DNA of 64,000 nt from Chrysophaeum taylorii (lineage: Eukaryota > Sar > Pelagophyceae > Pelagomonadales > Pelagomonadaceae), in NCBI GenBank assembly GCA_029834535.1, contig JAQMWT010000314.1, positions 744,001 through 808,000 of the forward strand. Direction: 5' to 3'. The notes under the pieces were generated by a model. The model was not told where the DNA came from and did not search any database. It saw nothing but the letters and a program-made list of their open reading frames with translations. Both the position numbers and the translations under genes were made by a program. This document shows positions 47,894 to 61,183 of this stretch, one piece after another; position 1 is the first letter of the stretch; every line of letters begins with the position of its first letter.

Positions 47894-49012
47894 ATGACGT
47901 CATTCCTGCGGTCGTCGTCGTCGTCCCTGCTGCTGTTAAGGGAGGCGCCGCCGAAGCTCGTCTTGGACGCGCGCGAGGTCACGACGGTGGGGGGCTTGCG
48001 CACGGCGCACCACGCAATACAAAAATGGGCGCGGGGACTCGTCGAGAACAAGAAAGGCGGTCGCCTCGTTGTGTTGCTGGGCGATGATCTCGTTGGGGTT
48101 CGAGCTTATTGCCGGTCGGTGGCGCGCGAAGTCGGCCGCCGCCATGGCGCGACGGTCAACGTCGTGAGGCCCGCAAATCACGGCGCAGTCCCCACGATCC
48201 GCTTCCTGCTGTCCGAGAGGGCGGCGATGGTCACCCGGGTGGATCTCCGCCTCCGCGACGCGCCGGACGCGCCGTTTGCGGACGACTTCGACTCGAGGTT
48301 AAAGGCGTGTCTCGACGGCGACCAAGGGAATTTGCCGGAGCCGACGGGTGATGCGCACACGGACGTTCGCGGTTCGCGAATTCTCATCACCGGCGCGGCC
48401 GGCGGAATCGGATCGGCCTTAGGTTCCCGGCTCGAAGCGGCGGGAGCTGTCGTAGCATGCGTCGACAAAGAGGTTGATCTTCGCGACCCACACCAAGCCC
48501 CCCTGGAAGTTTCCAGAGTTGCGTACGAGGCTTTTGGGGCATCCCCGGACGCTATCGCCCACTGCGCCGGCATCACCAGGGATCGCACGCTCGCGAAAAT
48601 GTCCGAGGCCGAGTTCGACGACTGCCTACAGGTCAACTACGCGGCGCCCCTTGCGATCGACCGTCTCCTTCGACCCAAGCGCTCCCTCGTCTTCTCCTCC
48701 ATCGTCGGCATCCACGGCAATTTCGGCCAAGCAAACTATGCAGCGGCAAAAGCCGCGCTTATCGCCTACGCCGCGGCCCCGTCTGTGCCCGATTCGACTA
48801 TCCGCAAATGCATCGCGCCAGGCTACGTTCTCACCCCCATGACCCGCAATCTCCCCTTCCTCCACAGATTCTTCGCACCCCGCCTCAGCGCCCTCGGCCG
48901 CCCCGTCCTTCCCGAGGACGTCGCCCACGCCGCCGAGTTTCTCTGTTCCCCTACCTCCGACGCCCTCCAGTCCCAAACCCTCCGCGTTTGTGGCGGCTCC
49001 CTCATAGGCTAG
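47894..49012 (+). CDS. High-molecular-weight FabG-like 3-oxoacyl reductase
   Basis: 372 residues; the frame is open upstream but this ATG starts a Ser/Leu/Arg presequence (MTSFLRSSSSSLLLLR) suited to mitochondrial import. Residues about 30-155 are a flavodoxin-like N-terminal domain ('GRLVVLLGDD', 'TIRFLLSERAAMVTRV') typical of bacterial FabG4-type enzymes. Residues 165-372 are the SDR domain: 'TGAAGGIGSAL' cofactor loop, 'HCAGITRDRTLAKM' where NAG has become CAG, 'FSSIVGIHGNFGQANYAAAKAAL' with Ser, Tyr and Lys of the catalytic set, and a C-terminal 'VCGGSLIG'. It reduces 3-oxoacyl thioesters, probably in fatty-acid synthesis or chain elongation. Cofactor choice cannot be read with certainty. 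Confidence 0.87.
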   Translation: MTSFLRSSSSSLLLLREAPPKLVLDAREVTTVGGLRTAHHAIQKWARGLVENKKGGRLVVLLGDDLVGVRAYCRSVAREVGRRHGATVNVVRPANHGAVPTIRFLLSERAAMVTRVDLRLRDAPDAPFADDFDSRLKACLDGDQGNLPEPTGDAHTDVRGSRILITGAAGGIGSALGSRLEAAGAVVACVDKEVDLRDPHQAPLEVSRVAYEAFGASPDAIAHCAGITRDRTLAKMSEAEFDDCLQVNYAAPLAIDRLLRPKRSLVFSSIVGIHGNFGQANYAAAKAALIAYAAAPSVPDSTIRKCIAPGYVLTPMTRNLPFLHRFFAPRLSALGRPVLPEDVAHAAEFLCSPTSDALQSQTLRVCGGSLIG

Positions 49013-50726
49013 ACACTTTCACTCGAAAAAATTCCTGGCTTCTTCCTTACCTTCATCCGTGTGCCGCACGGGGTGTCCAGAGGCTAGCTGAAAACGAAAC
49101 AGGGCGGAGCCCCCCGAGATCCTCCAAGGAGACCACCTTGCGCGGTGGGGGCCGGAGCTTTCCGAGACAGACGAAGGCCACGCTGCTGCGCTGGGGTTGG
49201 ATTGGGGGTGAGGTGAGAAGCCCCCCGAAAGATCAATAAAATTTATAGCACCCTCGTTGCTTTGCCTGTCTTTCTAAACACATAATATGAACTCAACGAC
49301 GTCGTAACACCTTATAATACAAGCTGTACACACCTCGTTGGCTGTCCTTCAAGTTGAAGTTATTAATAGACGCGAGAGAGATTTTTCAGTTTTTAGCAGA
49401 GCATTTTATCATAACATTATTGTGAAGAAGCAAAACCAAATTTTTAAAAGGAGCTTGGAGCTCATTGACGTTGAGCCCCATTATAATTCTCATCAAGCAT
49501 CAAGTCAGATGTTCAAGCTGCTGACTCGAGTTGTTGGGGCGACCTGGTGAGATCTTCTTCCGCAAACAAACAAACAAACAAACAAACAGGCGATCGCCTA
49601 CTTATTATATCGGCATGATGACCTTGATTTTCCGTGTGTCGTCGTTGCCGCGCGTTTCTTCTACGGTGCGCGCCGTTTGTTTGATTCGAGATCGATTTCC
49701 AAGGGACACGAGTCTCGCGCCGAGGAGACAGGTTTTGCGTCAGTCATTATGGCCGGCGGTGGCTTCCTCTCTCTGCCGTCGCATCCAAACGTCATCACGC
49801 AAATCCAACGCCGCGACCGCAAAAGCATGGCGTCATATCTCCAGCGGGGCCATCACCGAGGTGATGCCGGGAACATCAACGAGGCCTCTCGAGGGTCCAA
49901 TCCATCACTTGAGCATGCCGCCGAATGTTCCAAGCCAAACGACACGCGCGAGCAGGGTCTGTCGCGGGTGCCTCGCAGCACCAAGTGCCGATCTATACCA
50001 TGCCGGCACACTGGAAAAAATCGGCCTCGCCAAGAACTCGTCTAAGAGGCGAGTGCCGAGTGCGAATCAGCTGCGTTGTGGGGTGCCTAATACAATCAAG
50101 CAATCAGCTGTGTTGTTGGGTGGGTGCTTAATAGAACCGAGCTAGCAGCCCGGGCCCTGGATATATTAAATGCCCGCCTCATACGAAGGACACAGCGCCG
50201 CGACTGACTGTGCTTCATACATAATGCGCATCGAATTTGCCCTGGGGCGTCTGTCGATGGCGAGATTATGAGCGTCGTCTGCAACTAGAAGCCTCTTGTG
50301 CTGCTGCCGAAGGATGCGGTATGTTTGGTACTGGGCTATTCGGTAGAGACTGGCGGCGGCCGTCGCGGGGCGACAAAGCCGAGTCCGGATACTCGCGACC
50401 AACATCTCCAACGTCGAGTTCTTTACTTGAGCTCGTCGTAAGCACTATCCAAGTAGCTAAAAGCCATGTGCTGTGCGTGGCGAGCACCATAGGGTGCGTC
50501 GTCAAATTATGGTAGGTCAGTTTGCCGTTTGTGATATTCAACTAACTGCCTGGGGGTAGTGCCCGTCGACGATGGAGACTCCAGGCTGGCTGCTACAAGT
50601 CAGATGATAGACCGAAGGTCCCTAGTGATGGCGAGCTGGTACGACAACACGTGGCAAGTGTAATGTGTGTTATTCAGTGTCAGTGAAATAGGCATGAACA
50701 GCGTGCGCCAGGTTGTGGGTTGCGCG
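49013..50726. other. Gene-poor region, composition change
   Basis: To the left lie GC-rich host genes; from here to the right edge the DNA is clearly more AT-rich. The stretch has a (CAAA)n run at 49561-49588 and a roughly duplicated phrase around 50050-50135. Open frames at 49531-50145 and 49677-50045 overlap in different frames and show no family signature. Nothing firm can be annotated. Confidence 0.4.
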
Positions 50727-51042
50727 TGCAGAGAAATCTGCTGCCTCTTACCCTTATCCGTCCGTTGAGAACGTGATCCCTTCCTTACCCTTTTTCTTCT
50801 TCCTTTCTACACGGTCAAATAGTCCTCTGATTTGTGCTCAAGCTCATCATCATGGTCTAGCGCGTCCCGAGGTATGTAGCACCATACACTTAACCTTTCT
50901 CGTGTAGTTCTAGATGCCGCCTTTCGTGTTCTGAGGATATAGTGAACATAACCTTTCATTCCCCGAATTAACCTTCCAGACGTTCATGATGAGACGGGAT
51001 GGTTTCCCAGGTGACTTACCACTGCATGCTAAATGCTCTGCA
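50727..51042 (+). repeat. 5' LTR of copy 3
   Basis: 316 bp with TGCAGAG/CTCTGCA inverted ends. It is followed by ggttatgggtccaggcggg, the presumed primer-binding region, which is not of the TGGTAGCAGG type used by copies 1 and 2. Confidence 0.88.
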
Positions 51043-53192
51043 GGTTATGGGTCCAGGCGGGTCCCTGAGAAGCCATGTGTTAAACGTGCACGTAACCTAT
51101 GGGTTTTGGACTGTTACCGCGCCAGTCCAGCCTCGCCACTCAAACACGCTTGTTTATTTAACACCACTGCCATTGGGCAGTATATAGCATATTTTGCACA
51201 CGTGACCGTGTAACCTTGTGTGCACCTGTTCATAGTATCGTGCTGTCATGTTAATGTTGATGCGTGTGTAAGTTGGCTAACCTGTACTCTTGCACACATG
51301 TTATGGAATATTTTGGGTACGTCCACTCGTACATTCCATGGCAATGCACTTACCAAGCTCCTTGAGAGCACCAAAATAACCAGCTGCCATGAGTGACTAC
51401 GCTTAGCGGCACTACTCTGGACTCACAGCTTGCACAGTTGTCAAATAGACGTCTTTCCATCGATAACGCATGAGTGCACATAGACACCGATAGACAGACC
51501 CCCTTGGAATGTCTATACAGTGTCAACTGCGTGACTGAACCCACAGGTTCCCCGTCTACTGCTATGGCAGAACACGCAGCACGAGCCGCACCCAAGGCGA
51601 TCACAGGTGCGGACATACTAAAGCTCGAAGCTCCTGTAGTTGAGTTTCTCAACGAAGGAAATCGATTTCAGCTTCAAACTCGCAAGGTGCCCTTGCAAAT
51701 CAAGCATATTAAACAATTATTACGGTCCAGTCATGCCGATGCTTTCCTCGAGTACGACTCGTACGAAGCATACACTCGGTCATGCAAGGACTACGAGATC
51801 CTCCGGAATCAAATTCTCGATCCCTTTTTCCCGGAATGGAAGGCCGATAGGGCTGCTGATCTCCATTTAGCTTATGATGAATTGCCCCCTGAGTATCAGG
51901 AATGGCACTTCACCAATAAAGCTTTCCCCAACTTAACTGACGCAGAAGTAGCTCAGCTAGCTACTGTCTGTTACGACAATGAAGTCAAGACATTGCGCCC
52001 TGAAATCAATCTCCGTTTCTTAGAAGGGGAACGAATCTTAAATCGCGCGCACCCGAAAGCATTAGCTTTTGACACCCGTGGTCGTGCCCCTGTTACCATG
52101 TTCTCATTAACTGCTGCTGATTGGCACACTTATCAGAACACGTATGCTATATTCTTGCATACTTACTTCAATCTTGAAAGTGTTGGAAAACCAGCACTTG
52201 CGGCATGGCCCGCCATCAATGAGGTGTATAACAAAAGTTATTTGCCCAACGAGGCTCGCGCCATTATGCTCAATGCCTTTAGTCACTTCGAGTTTGTTGC
52301 GACTACTGATGTGTCCTACCTGAAACAGCAGTTTAACTCTGTTGTCTATAATCCTAACTGGGATGTCCATGTCTTTATTGAAGCTGTCCTAGCATTTAGC
52401 CGAATCTCTTACCAACTTAACCAGGAAGAGACTGACCTTCAATTCGACTTTGGTACTCTTTGTAGAAAAATTTATGGAGAGATACATCGGCATTATGCCG
52501 ATAATACCAGCAACAATCGTTACGATCGTGGTTGGGTAGACTGGTGTTATATGTATGAAACTCGATCTTCATCTCGGCCTGTGCCAGACGCTGAACGATT
52601 GTGTCATCCTACCAACCCTAGCTATATCTTAGAATACGCATTAGACTTATATAATGTAGTATCAAATGGGTCGAATAAAAGACGCTTAGAACGCCCTGTT
52701 TCTTGGCAACCTTACGTTGAAGGATTGACACCACAACCATAACCAAAATTACTACTTACAAACACGCTGGATCTATCAGACAAAAGTCTGACTCAAACTG
52801 CAAACGCTCTTGCGTCCATTACTTCTTCTCAACCTGGAACATCCTCCACGTTTAACGCTAGACGCTTGCGTAACTCTAACGATGCACGCCAGCCTTTCTC
52901 TCGCAGCGACTTATCGTATTATCGTTCTGGTGATTCTTATGTCACCAAGAAAATTACTGGACAGTCCCATGACCATCCAATTTACTCTCGCACTTTCGAC
53001 AGGTCCTCTCGATCTAACATGAAATTATTGGACCGAACGATGCACACCATAAATACACTGCAAGAGCAGTGTAGTGAACTTACGAAGCATGTGACAGATA
53101 ATGATATCACGGCTCAGCTACAACAGAACATCACCATGTTATTTGAGACTCTGTTGCAATCTGCCGATATTCTATCTACCACATCTACTGAG

Positions 53193-53489
53193 GACAATGG
53201 TGACTTACTTCGTCTAAACGAACAACTCATGTTCGCAGAAGACATCATTTATGATGTAGGAGAGACAATGGTGACTTACTTCGTCTAAACGAACAACTCA
53301 TGTTCGCAGAAGACATCATTTGTGATGTCTAAACGAACAACTCATGTTCGCAGAAGACATCATTTATGATGTCTAAACGAACAACTCATGTTCGCAGAAG
53401 ACATCATTTATGATGTAGGAGAGACAACGGTGACTTACTTCGTCTAAACGAACAACTCATGTTCGCAGAAGACATCATTTATGATGTAG
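53193..53489 (+). repeat. Tandem repeat in the middle of copy 3
   Basis: Five copies of a core of about 45 bp containing 'aaacgaacaactcatgttcg' and 'cagaagacatcattt', some with an extra segment of about 27 bp. Copies are nearly identical, so the expansion is recent. Confidence 0.85.
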
Positions 53490-53507
53490 ACGTCCATCTA
53501 TCCTCGA

Positions 53508-53527
53508 CCGAAAAGTCGTTAAACTAC
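53508..53527 (+). repeat. Recurring 18-nt motif, site 1 in copy 3
   Basis: Near ACCGAAACGTCGTTAAAC. Further sites at about 56487, 58421, 60331 and 61164, all on the plus strand. Confidence 0.7.
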
Positions 53528-56483
53528 GTGGAGCCACAACATCATACTGTTGCTACTGCTCCCACCCCAAATGCAACTCCTCCTACAGATACCAAGAATG
53601 CCTCCAACACACAGGGTAATCCCTCTGATATTGTGCCTAGCTTCTTTACTGCTTCCGCCATCTCGGCGTTACCACCAGCGTTGCTGTCCTCTCTATCTTC
53701 ACAGGTCCAATCAGCCATCAACCAACCACCACAAGCCGAAACCACTAGGGATGCCGATCAGACCTCGCTATCATCATTTGATGAGAAGCACGGCATGCAG
53801 CCATGAGGCTGACGAACCATCACCACCTGTTCAACCGATTATCATTCCAACTCACCTGTTATTTCTGGAGAACTTCTTCACTGCCAGCCTCTCCACTACT
53901 TGCACGCATTCGGAAAATGCACTTCTAACGAAATATATGGAGGTAAACAGTGTCCCCCAACTCATTCCTTTTGATATTTTGACTCTTGTGCTACCATATC
54001 GTTAATGTCCAGCTACGACTATGCTATACCAAATCACATCATTCCACTGGATCCCAAATACGCGCCGATTATTATACAAACTGCCACTGGACGACAACGT
54101 GCCTCACATATGATGTTAACACGTAATATAGTTGTTCCCCTACCAGATCATCCACAAATCGGTTACGTGAAGATTGACTTCGCTTTATGTCTTCGGCCAG
54201 TGCACAACCGACATCTCGCTATCTTGAGCATGCTCGAGTGGAACCAGACGAACTTGACCACTGTGTTCAGTGATCGATCTGAGCCAAAGCTCAGCGCTGT
54301 CACGAGCCGTATAGACAAAGATGTTCGTATTCCCATACATTACGTAACATCTGATTTGCCTGCTCTCCCCTGTCTCACCTACAACATCGCTCGCGACAAG
54401 CAACTTGAACTGCCCTCCCTCGCGTTTCCGCTGAAGCGATACCACGCAAACAGGGATCTACTGCCATATTATAACTATCTCCTCAAGATAGTTTTACCAG
54501 ATCGCCCGTGGATTCGCCCTTTGGTTCTTAATCTTCGGGAACAGAACAAGTTCTTCCAGCAAAACACTCCGCCATTAACATGAATGCTTTCTCGCCCAGT
54601 GTTTCTCTCACAAGAGCCCAATCTTCGCAAACCCTCTGTCATGTTACTTTGTTCTGGTTTGTCAACCCCAGCGTTCCTGTCTCAAGCCACTAATGACCTA
54701 GGCTTGAATATCAATGTAAAAGTTGTTGTTGAGTCTGATGATACGCTTGTGCGCATGTTACGCCACCGTTTTCCTACAGTATTATTATTTGAATATCAAC
54801 CACCTTCACCAACTCTCACCAGAGGAAAGGCGCAAATTTTATTGCGATATTATTGAGATAGCTCCTCCTTGCACTAACAGGAATCTACTCAAGCAGCATA
54901 GGACCGAAGACTTACACAGCCTGCTCGACGACTCTCTGTTCGACAGCATGCTGTCTGTCATCAAACTTCTCCAGCCCATGGTACTACTGGCTGAGATGAC
55001 ACCACCCCACAAGTATTGTCATCAAGACCACATAAATGTCGCCAATCTCATCCATGCCACACTCGATTACTGTGTCGATGTTGTTGACAGTTTCCCGACC
55101 TACCTATGTGGCGACTACCAATCTAGGGAAAGATGAATCTGCATCGCACGCAGGTATTCCACTGGACCAATCAACATACTTTCATGGCCTATCCACCACC
55201 CACGTCCCTTCTTTAAGATCGTGGATGACATTCAAGCCATTCCTAAACGACTTTGGCTATCCAAAGATATCTCCAAAGATTGGATCCGGGTGTTCCCCAA
55301 TCCTCCATACGTCCCCGTTCCTAAAACGTTTGCACCTTACTCTCGCCAGGTTCTCTTCAGCTTACTATGACTGACCTTGAAACACTCAATTTGTCATTTC
55401 TTCGCCTTCACTCACAACAGGCTCACGAGCAACGCACGCACTCTGTTCAATCCGAGTGTACTTACCATCAGCTGTGTTTCAAACGCTCCTCCTAGGAACC
55501 ACTGCCACATGCATCTAATCCATTGCGTGTCAAGGCCTTTGCCATCATCTATAACGTGTTTGCCAGATTGCACACTAACTCACCCACTCCCTGTGTCCTA
55601 TTACATAACCGTTTTCGAAACTGACCAACCGTCACATAGGTTACTACTTACAACCTCATCAACATCACACAACACCTACTTCTTAACCGGTGGCCACCAC
55701 ACTGACGGCAACGTCACCATAGAAAACGCAGCCACCAAATATCATGCTTCCATTGACGCGTTTGGATGCACGTATACGTTTACTGCCTCCAACGTCCCCC
55801 GCGACAGAGACAGATCTATATATTTGGAGCCGTTTATGGTTTACTTGTGGATAATCCAAGCCTTTTCTCAAGTTGGCTCCGCTGCCGCCTATGACACCGC
55901 CATACAAAAGCTCTTGTCCAGATGCTTTCTTGTGATGCCTGGCTGCCTTACCTACAAGGCCACCGACAATTCTTTCGACTACAAGGACTCTCATTTTGCT
56001 CTGGAAGATCACCACTTATCCCATAGTCGCTATATAGGGTATCTTCGTGGAAGTGACCGCAAACTCGGCTCTAAAATCCACTCCATGCTTGCTCCATTGC
56101 CCACCGTCCGAGGGTATGCAAACATTATCTTACTCGACCCTCGCAACGGGAAACTACGCTATCCCATTCGACCGGAGTTGATTCGTGCTAACAACCACAC
56201 CAAACAACAGGAATCTTTCCTCTTGTCTCTTCGCCCCGACCTTTGTTGCGACATGCTCAGCAATGCTCTGCCTGCCGGTACGTACAGCACACTGTACAAG
56301 CACCTCTCGCTCCTCGTTGCCGATATTAAATCCTTATGTTGGACCCTACCTTCCAACATGCTGCTGCCGTGATGAAGAAATCCTATACATCCACCTTCAT
56401 GACCTTTGATCCGGCCTCCACCACGTGCAGCACAGATACCTTGTCTTTGGCACAAGCCTTCATGACTTCTATCTCCAGCAACT

Positions 56484-56507
56484 GCTTGACCGAAATGTCG
56501 TTAAACT
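56484..56507 (+). repeat. Recurring 18-nt motif, site 2 in copy 3
   Basis: Reads accgaaatgtcgttaaac, just upstream of the integrase region. Confidence 0.7.
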
Positions 56508-58418
56508 ATATGTCTTCGTCCTACGAAGATACTCTCGCTACTTGTGATAATGAGGATACACCTCCAAGTGACCCTGCTGCGCACCAGGATGACGACGCTC
56601 CACCCCCTCCTGCCTTGGACACCGAACTCAAGTTGGATGTTCGGCGCAAACGTCATATACCTCAACGCCAAAGAACGTGCCAATCGCTTCCACCGGGTGC
56701 ACCACTGCCCCGACAACGTTGCAGCCAAGGCCCCCAACGTACTGGCTCGCCCTGGCTTCTCTGCCTCAGACCTATCGCGACTTATGCACCGACTGCATCG
56801 CGCACAACAAGCGCCACCCGCACAAGCACTTCAATCCGACCAAGCCCTCTTTTGAGCAAACTCACAAAGCCGGCGAAGTCTGGGCGTGCGACGGCGGCTA
56901 TGTGACAATTCCATCAGAATGGGGAGGCTTCACACATATTATTTGGTTCAGGGAGCTTATCTCGAAGTTTCTCTTGGTGTACTTTACACGCACCACCAAC
57001 GCCACGGAGTTCATTCAAGCTCTGGACTTCGTGTATGACTTTTGTCGTACACAACTCAACGTGCACCTGCGCACCCTCTACTCAGATGCTTTCAAGCCCT
57101 ATTTTAGCCAGCACATTACCGCCCCGTACCGCGCCGATAAGGGCATTCAGCTCATCGCTTTCCCGCCGTACATGCACCACTTTACCTCACCATGCTATCC
57201 TGAGTCCGCAACAGCTACTCTGCAATCAACTGAGCACTCCCCAGCATGACATGCTCAAGATCTTCGGCGTTGAATGCTACCTTCTATTGGAACCCTACGA
57301 GCACCATAAGTGGGAACCGTGCCGCCGCAAGTACTTATATCTATGTTGCGCCAACGCGCAAAACCCGCTCGTCTCCCCACGTGTTGACCATATTGCCTAC
57401 GTCGTCCTCAACCCTGAAAACGGACAAATCCGTGTTTCGTCCAAGCTGCAATTCCTCTACATGCTCCAGCATCATACTCCTGATCCTGAACTGGCTCCTC
57501 CGCCTCACGCTCCTTCTGCGCCTTTCTCGCTCACACCCCACGCTGCTATCCAAGACCATTTCATTCAGAGGGGGACACGGACACCTCATCCTCGGAGGGT
57601 GCACTCTCCACCTCCCTCAGCTCCTTCTTCGTCCCCTGCTCCTGCTTCTCCTCCCCCTTCCGACGCTCCCGTCGACGATTCTGGCTCTATGCCACCGCCG
57701 CCCTTGCTCCCTTCTTACAAGACCTTTTTGCACAAGATGATCTCATTCTTGTCCCAGGTTCCAAACAACCTAACAACCGCAAGGCAACCTTCATGAAAAA
57801 TATCCAAGCCCGGCTGCAAGCGTCTCCTATTGGTGCTTACAAAGCCGCTGGTGGCAAACTCGCCGATTTCCGCTGGGATCTTCGCCACCACTTTCTTACG
57901 TTCAAGTCTCCCGCCCTCTCCGCCCTACATATCAATGGTGGTATCCTCTGGTCTGCTATCTGGCCAGAGGAGGAACATGCGTTGTTAGCTCGTCTTCTTC
58001 TCCCGTTGCGCACTGACTTACTTGCCCGTTACCCTCACGTCGATGGTTACTTCGCCCACGCTAAGTGCGCATCCAGCATCCCAGCCGCAACCTTTCTAAC
58101 TGCTGATGGTTCACCTACGCGCCCCATTCCTCAGCCTCTTTTAGCTGCGCTCACTGAGCACGCTGCTGCCTTTGGCATCTTTTCATTGCAGTATGCACTT
58201 ACGTATCTGGCGCCGACCAGCTTTATCGATCACAACACCTCCGAGTTTGACGTTAATTCTGCATCTCTGTCTGACTTGGAGGAATACCTTCTGGTCTCTA
58301 CAGAGTATATCACGCAGGTCTTACATGCCGACCCTACTATCCATATTCAACTGGAATCTGCTTCCTCTACCCCTCCTACTGACGCTGTTTCCGCTTATCC
58401 CGAAGTCGCGCACACTGC

Positions 58419-58441
58419 CTCGACCGCAACGTCGTTAAACT
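58419..58441 (+). repeat. Recurring 18-nt motif, site 3 in copy 3
   Basis: Reads accgcaacgtcgttaaac, just upstream of the RT region. Confidence 0.7.
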
Positions 58442-60328
58442 ATAGTTCATCAGCCACTGTTGGTCCTGACGAATGCAAGGTCCAAGAAGCGGACGTTTCC
58501 ATCGACGAATTTAAACTTAGGTGCCTCCACGGTATGTCGCCTGAAGACAGGCACGCCTACCTCAAGGCCATCGCTAAGGAACTCCACGACATTGTCCGCT
58601 TCGGCGGGTTCAAGCTTTCATTACGCGACGGTGTCTCTCGTCCTATTGACAGCAGGATGGTGCTGAAGATTAAAACGGACTCCGCAGGCAAATACGTTAA
58701 GCACAAGGCTCGCCTCGTGCTACGTGGCTTCCTAGCCTCCCTTGGCGCCGATTTCTTTGGCACCTTCAGCCCAATGGCCACAATGACCGCAATCCGGGTA
58801 CTACTGGCTATTGCAGCATACAAGGAATTGCCTGTCTACCGCGCAGACGTCCCGAACGCCTTCGTTCAGTCTGACATTGATGCCAATGTCTATGTTCAGT
58901 TACCCGACGGCATCAAGCTTATCGACCCCGATGACGCTAAGTACAAGGGCCGACGCGTACCGAAACTGCTGAAGTCACTTTATGGACTTCGGCAATCGCC
59001 ATCTCTTTGGAACAAAGAGATAGACGGCTTCTTCCGTAGCCTTGGCTACAAGCGCCTGCATTCGGACTCTTGCCTATATGCTCGAGTATCCGCACTTGCT
59101 AAGTTCGTCGTATGCAGTCTGTCTGTAGACGACATTGATATTGTGTCCAATGATGACACTCTTCGTACTGAGTTACAGGATGCCCTTCACAAACGGTATG
59201 CTGTAGAGCAGTTTGAACCAGTCCATACCCTCCTAGGCATGCGTGTGTGTCGCACATCTGATGGATCCATTTCTCTGGATGTGCAAGCCAAGCTTGATGA
59301 ACTCTTCGCTGATCATCCTGTCTTGCAGCAACTAACTCCGCTTAAATATCCTATGTCCTCGCCCTTCAAGTATAAAGATGGCACTCCCAGCTCCGAAACA
59401 GAGTTGTACATCAACTCGCACTTTGCCACCCTCCTTGGCAAGCTGGTGTTCATGCAAGTGGCCTGCAGACCTGACTTCTCGCAAGCCTTGGGCAGATGTT
59501 CGCGTGGTATGCATGCACCCACGTATGTTCACGTCCAAATGCTAGAACACCTGCTCCGCTACCCGAGGAGCCGGAAAACCGCTCACTTCGCCTCTGGTTC
59601 CATCCTAAAGGTAATGCTATTGAAGCTCACCTTCGCACTGTTTCCGCTATTAGAATCGATCTCTCTACTGTGGTCAACTACCAACCGCAGGATGTATCCA
59701 CTGGACAGTTTGATCCCTTAGTTGCCATGGTCGACGCTGAAAATGCCCCTTCCTTAGCACGGGAAGATAGGAAATCTACCACCGGGTTTGTCTTCTATCT
59801 TTTCAACTGCCTTATTTGTTGGAAAAGCAAGCTACAACCGATTGTCTCCTACTCAACTCACGAATCTGATTTGATTGCCCTCAGTATTTGTGCTAATGAA
59901 GCTGTTTGGCTCCGCAAGCTGCTGTTGGAACTCTCCTTTGTCGTCAACCCCACCTTCTACGTCAACAATGTTAATGGTGAGAACACCGCTGATCCTGTTG
60001 ATTTCGATGACAATGACAACCCAATTGCTGAAGATATGCGCTTCATCAGAAGCCCACCTCTCTTGTCTGACAATGCTGCTGCTGTTCACACTTCTAATAA
60101 CCCAGATGGATCCTCTCGATCCAAGGCACTGTCGACCAGATGGTTTAAGATCCGTGAGTACATCTCGCTACAGAAAATTCGAGTCCATCATGTTCCCGGC
60201 AAGCTAAACGTGGCTGATGGTTTTACAAAGCCACTTGCTGCTGAGTTCTCCACTTTTCGTTCTCTACTCGGCATGCATCATGCCTCTGATGACAAGTCCC
60301 TACATGATTGAAGATGCCTAACCCCAGT

Positions 60329-60350
60329 GACCGCAACGTCGTTAAACTAG
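60329..60350 (+). repeat. Recurring 18-nt motif, site 4 in copy 3
   Basis: Reads accgcaacgtcgttaaac, between the RNase H region and the extra 3' open frame. Confidence 0.7.
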
Positions 60351-60522
60351 CCGCCCTACCTTCATTTGCCACAATTTTTGTGTGCGTGTGAGTGTCGCCT
60401 ATGTCCTTTTCTTGGCACTCCCGTGGCCGCGGCTTCTCCCCAGTCTTTCGAAGGACAGTCCCACGCTCGCTCTCCACGGCCGAACCTCCCCCCAGGTTGT
60501 CGCAAAAGCGACAAACCATGAC

Positions 60523-61075
60523 TGCTACTACTGCTACCACACAGGCTGCTGCGGTTGCACCGACACCAGCCGTGCATATCTCACCTCAGTCGCTGACGTT
60601 CCAGGACGGCCTCAGCATGGACTATGCTGTGTACGAGCGAGGACAACCTACTGTATATGCTCGCAATGATACTTCTTTCCAATTCCCTTGTGATGCGAGC
60701 TCAGCTGGTCATATACGCGCTACCCTCATACGCATCTATCATTTGCCAAGGGAGTTATATACTCTTTTGACAAGTATGCTAGCTCAACACCCGTCACTTG
60801 TTAACTTGGTCTTATCTGTATCCGCTCTGGCCACAACAGATCCTACCACACAATTGCCATTCGCACTGGATCTTCGGCTTATAACACAGATGCACCTTGA
60901 GCATCTTAATTTCCTTGTGACTCTTGTTCGAACACAGAGTCGCAAAGCTCAGGCTATGTTCAAGCCATCCAAATTCAGCATGTGGTTACTACTGTTGCTC
61001 AATCGTGGGTACAACATCTTGACGACTACGTATCATCTTCAGATGATACAAAACCGCCATCACTTCGGGATGTAA
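60523..61075 (+). other. Extra open frame 3' of RNase H in copy 3
   Basis: About 184 codons from a Met at 60523 (MTATTATTQAAAV). Thr/Ala-rich start, then a helical region with 'QPTVYARNDTSFQFPCD' and Leu-rich stretches. It has no family signature. Some large Copia elements carry extra genes here; no function can be given. Confidence 0.5.
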
Positions 61076-61161
61076 TGTTCGGCTCCACTTATACTCGGGC
61101 AGAACATCAAGACTTTCTGCGCTTTTTAAACGCGAAATCCCTCACTTAACAGCATGTGTTG

Positions 61162-61183
61162 ACCGAAACGTCGTTAAACTACT
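61162..61183 (+). repeat. Recurring 18-nt motif, site 5 in copy 3
   Basis: Reads accgaaacgtcgttaaac, in the segment after the extra frame. Confidence 0.7.

Noticed and set aside
49531-50145. 204-residue plus frame as a gene
   Set aside because: It overlaps another frame of similar length, starts in repeat sequence and has no recognisable domain.
53193-53489. Possible CRISPR-like array
   Set aside because: Units are contiguous tandem repeats with no unique spacers, inside an LTR element.
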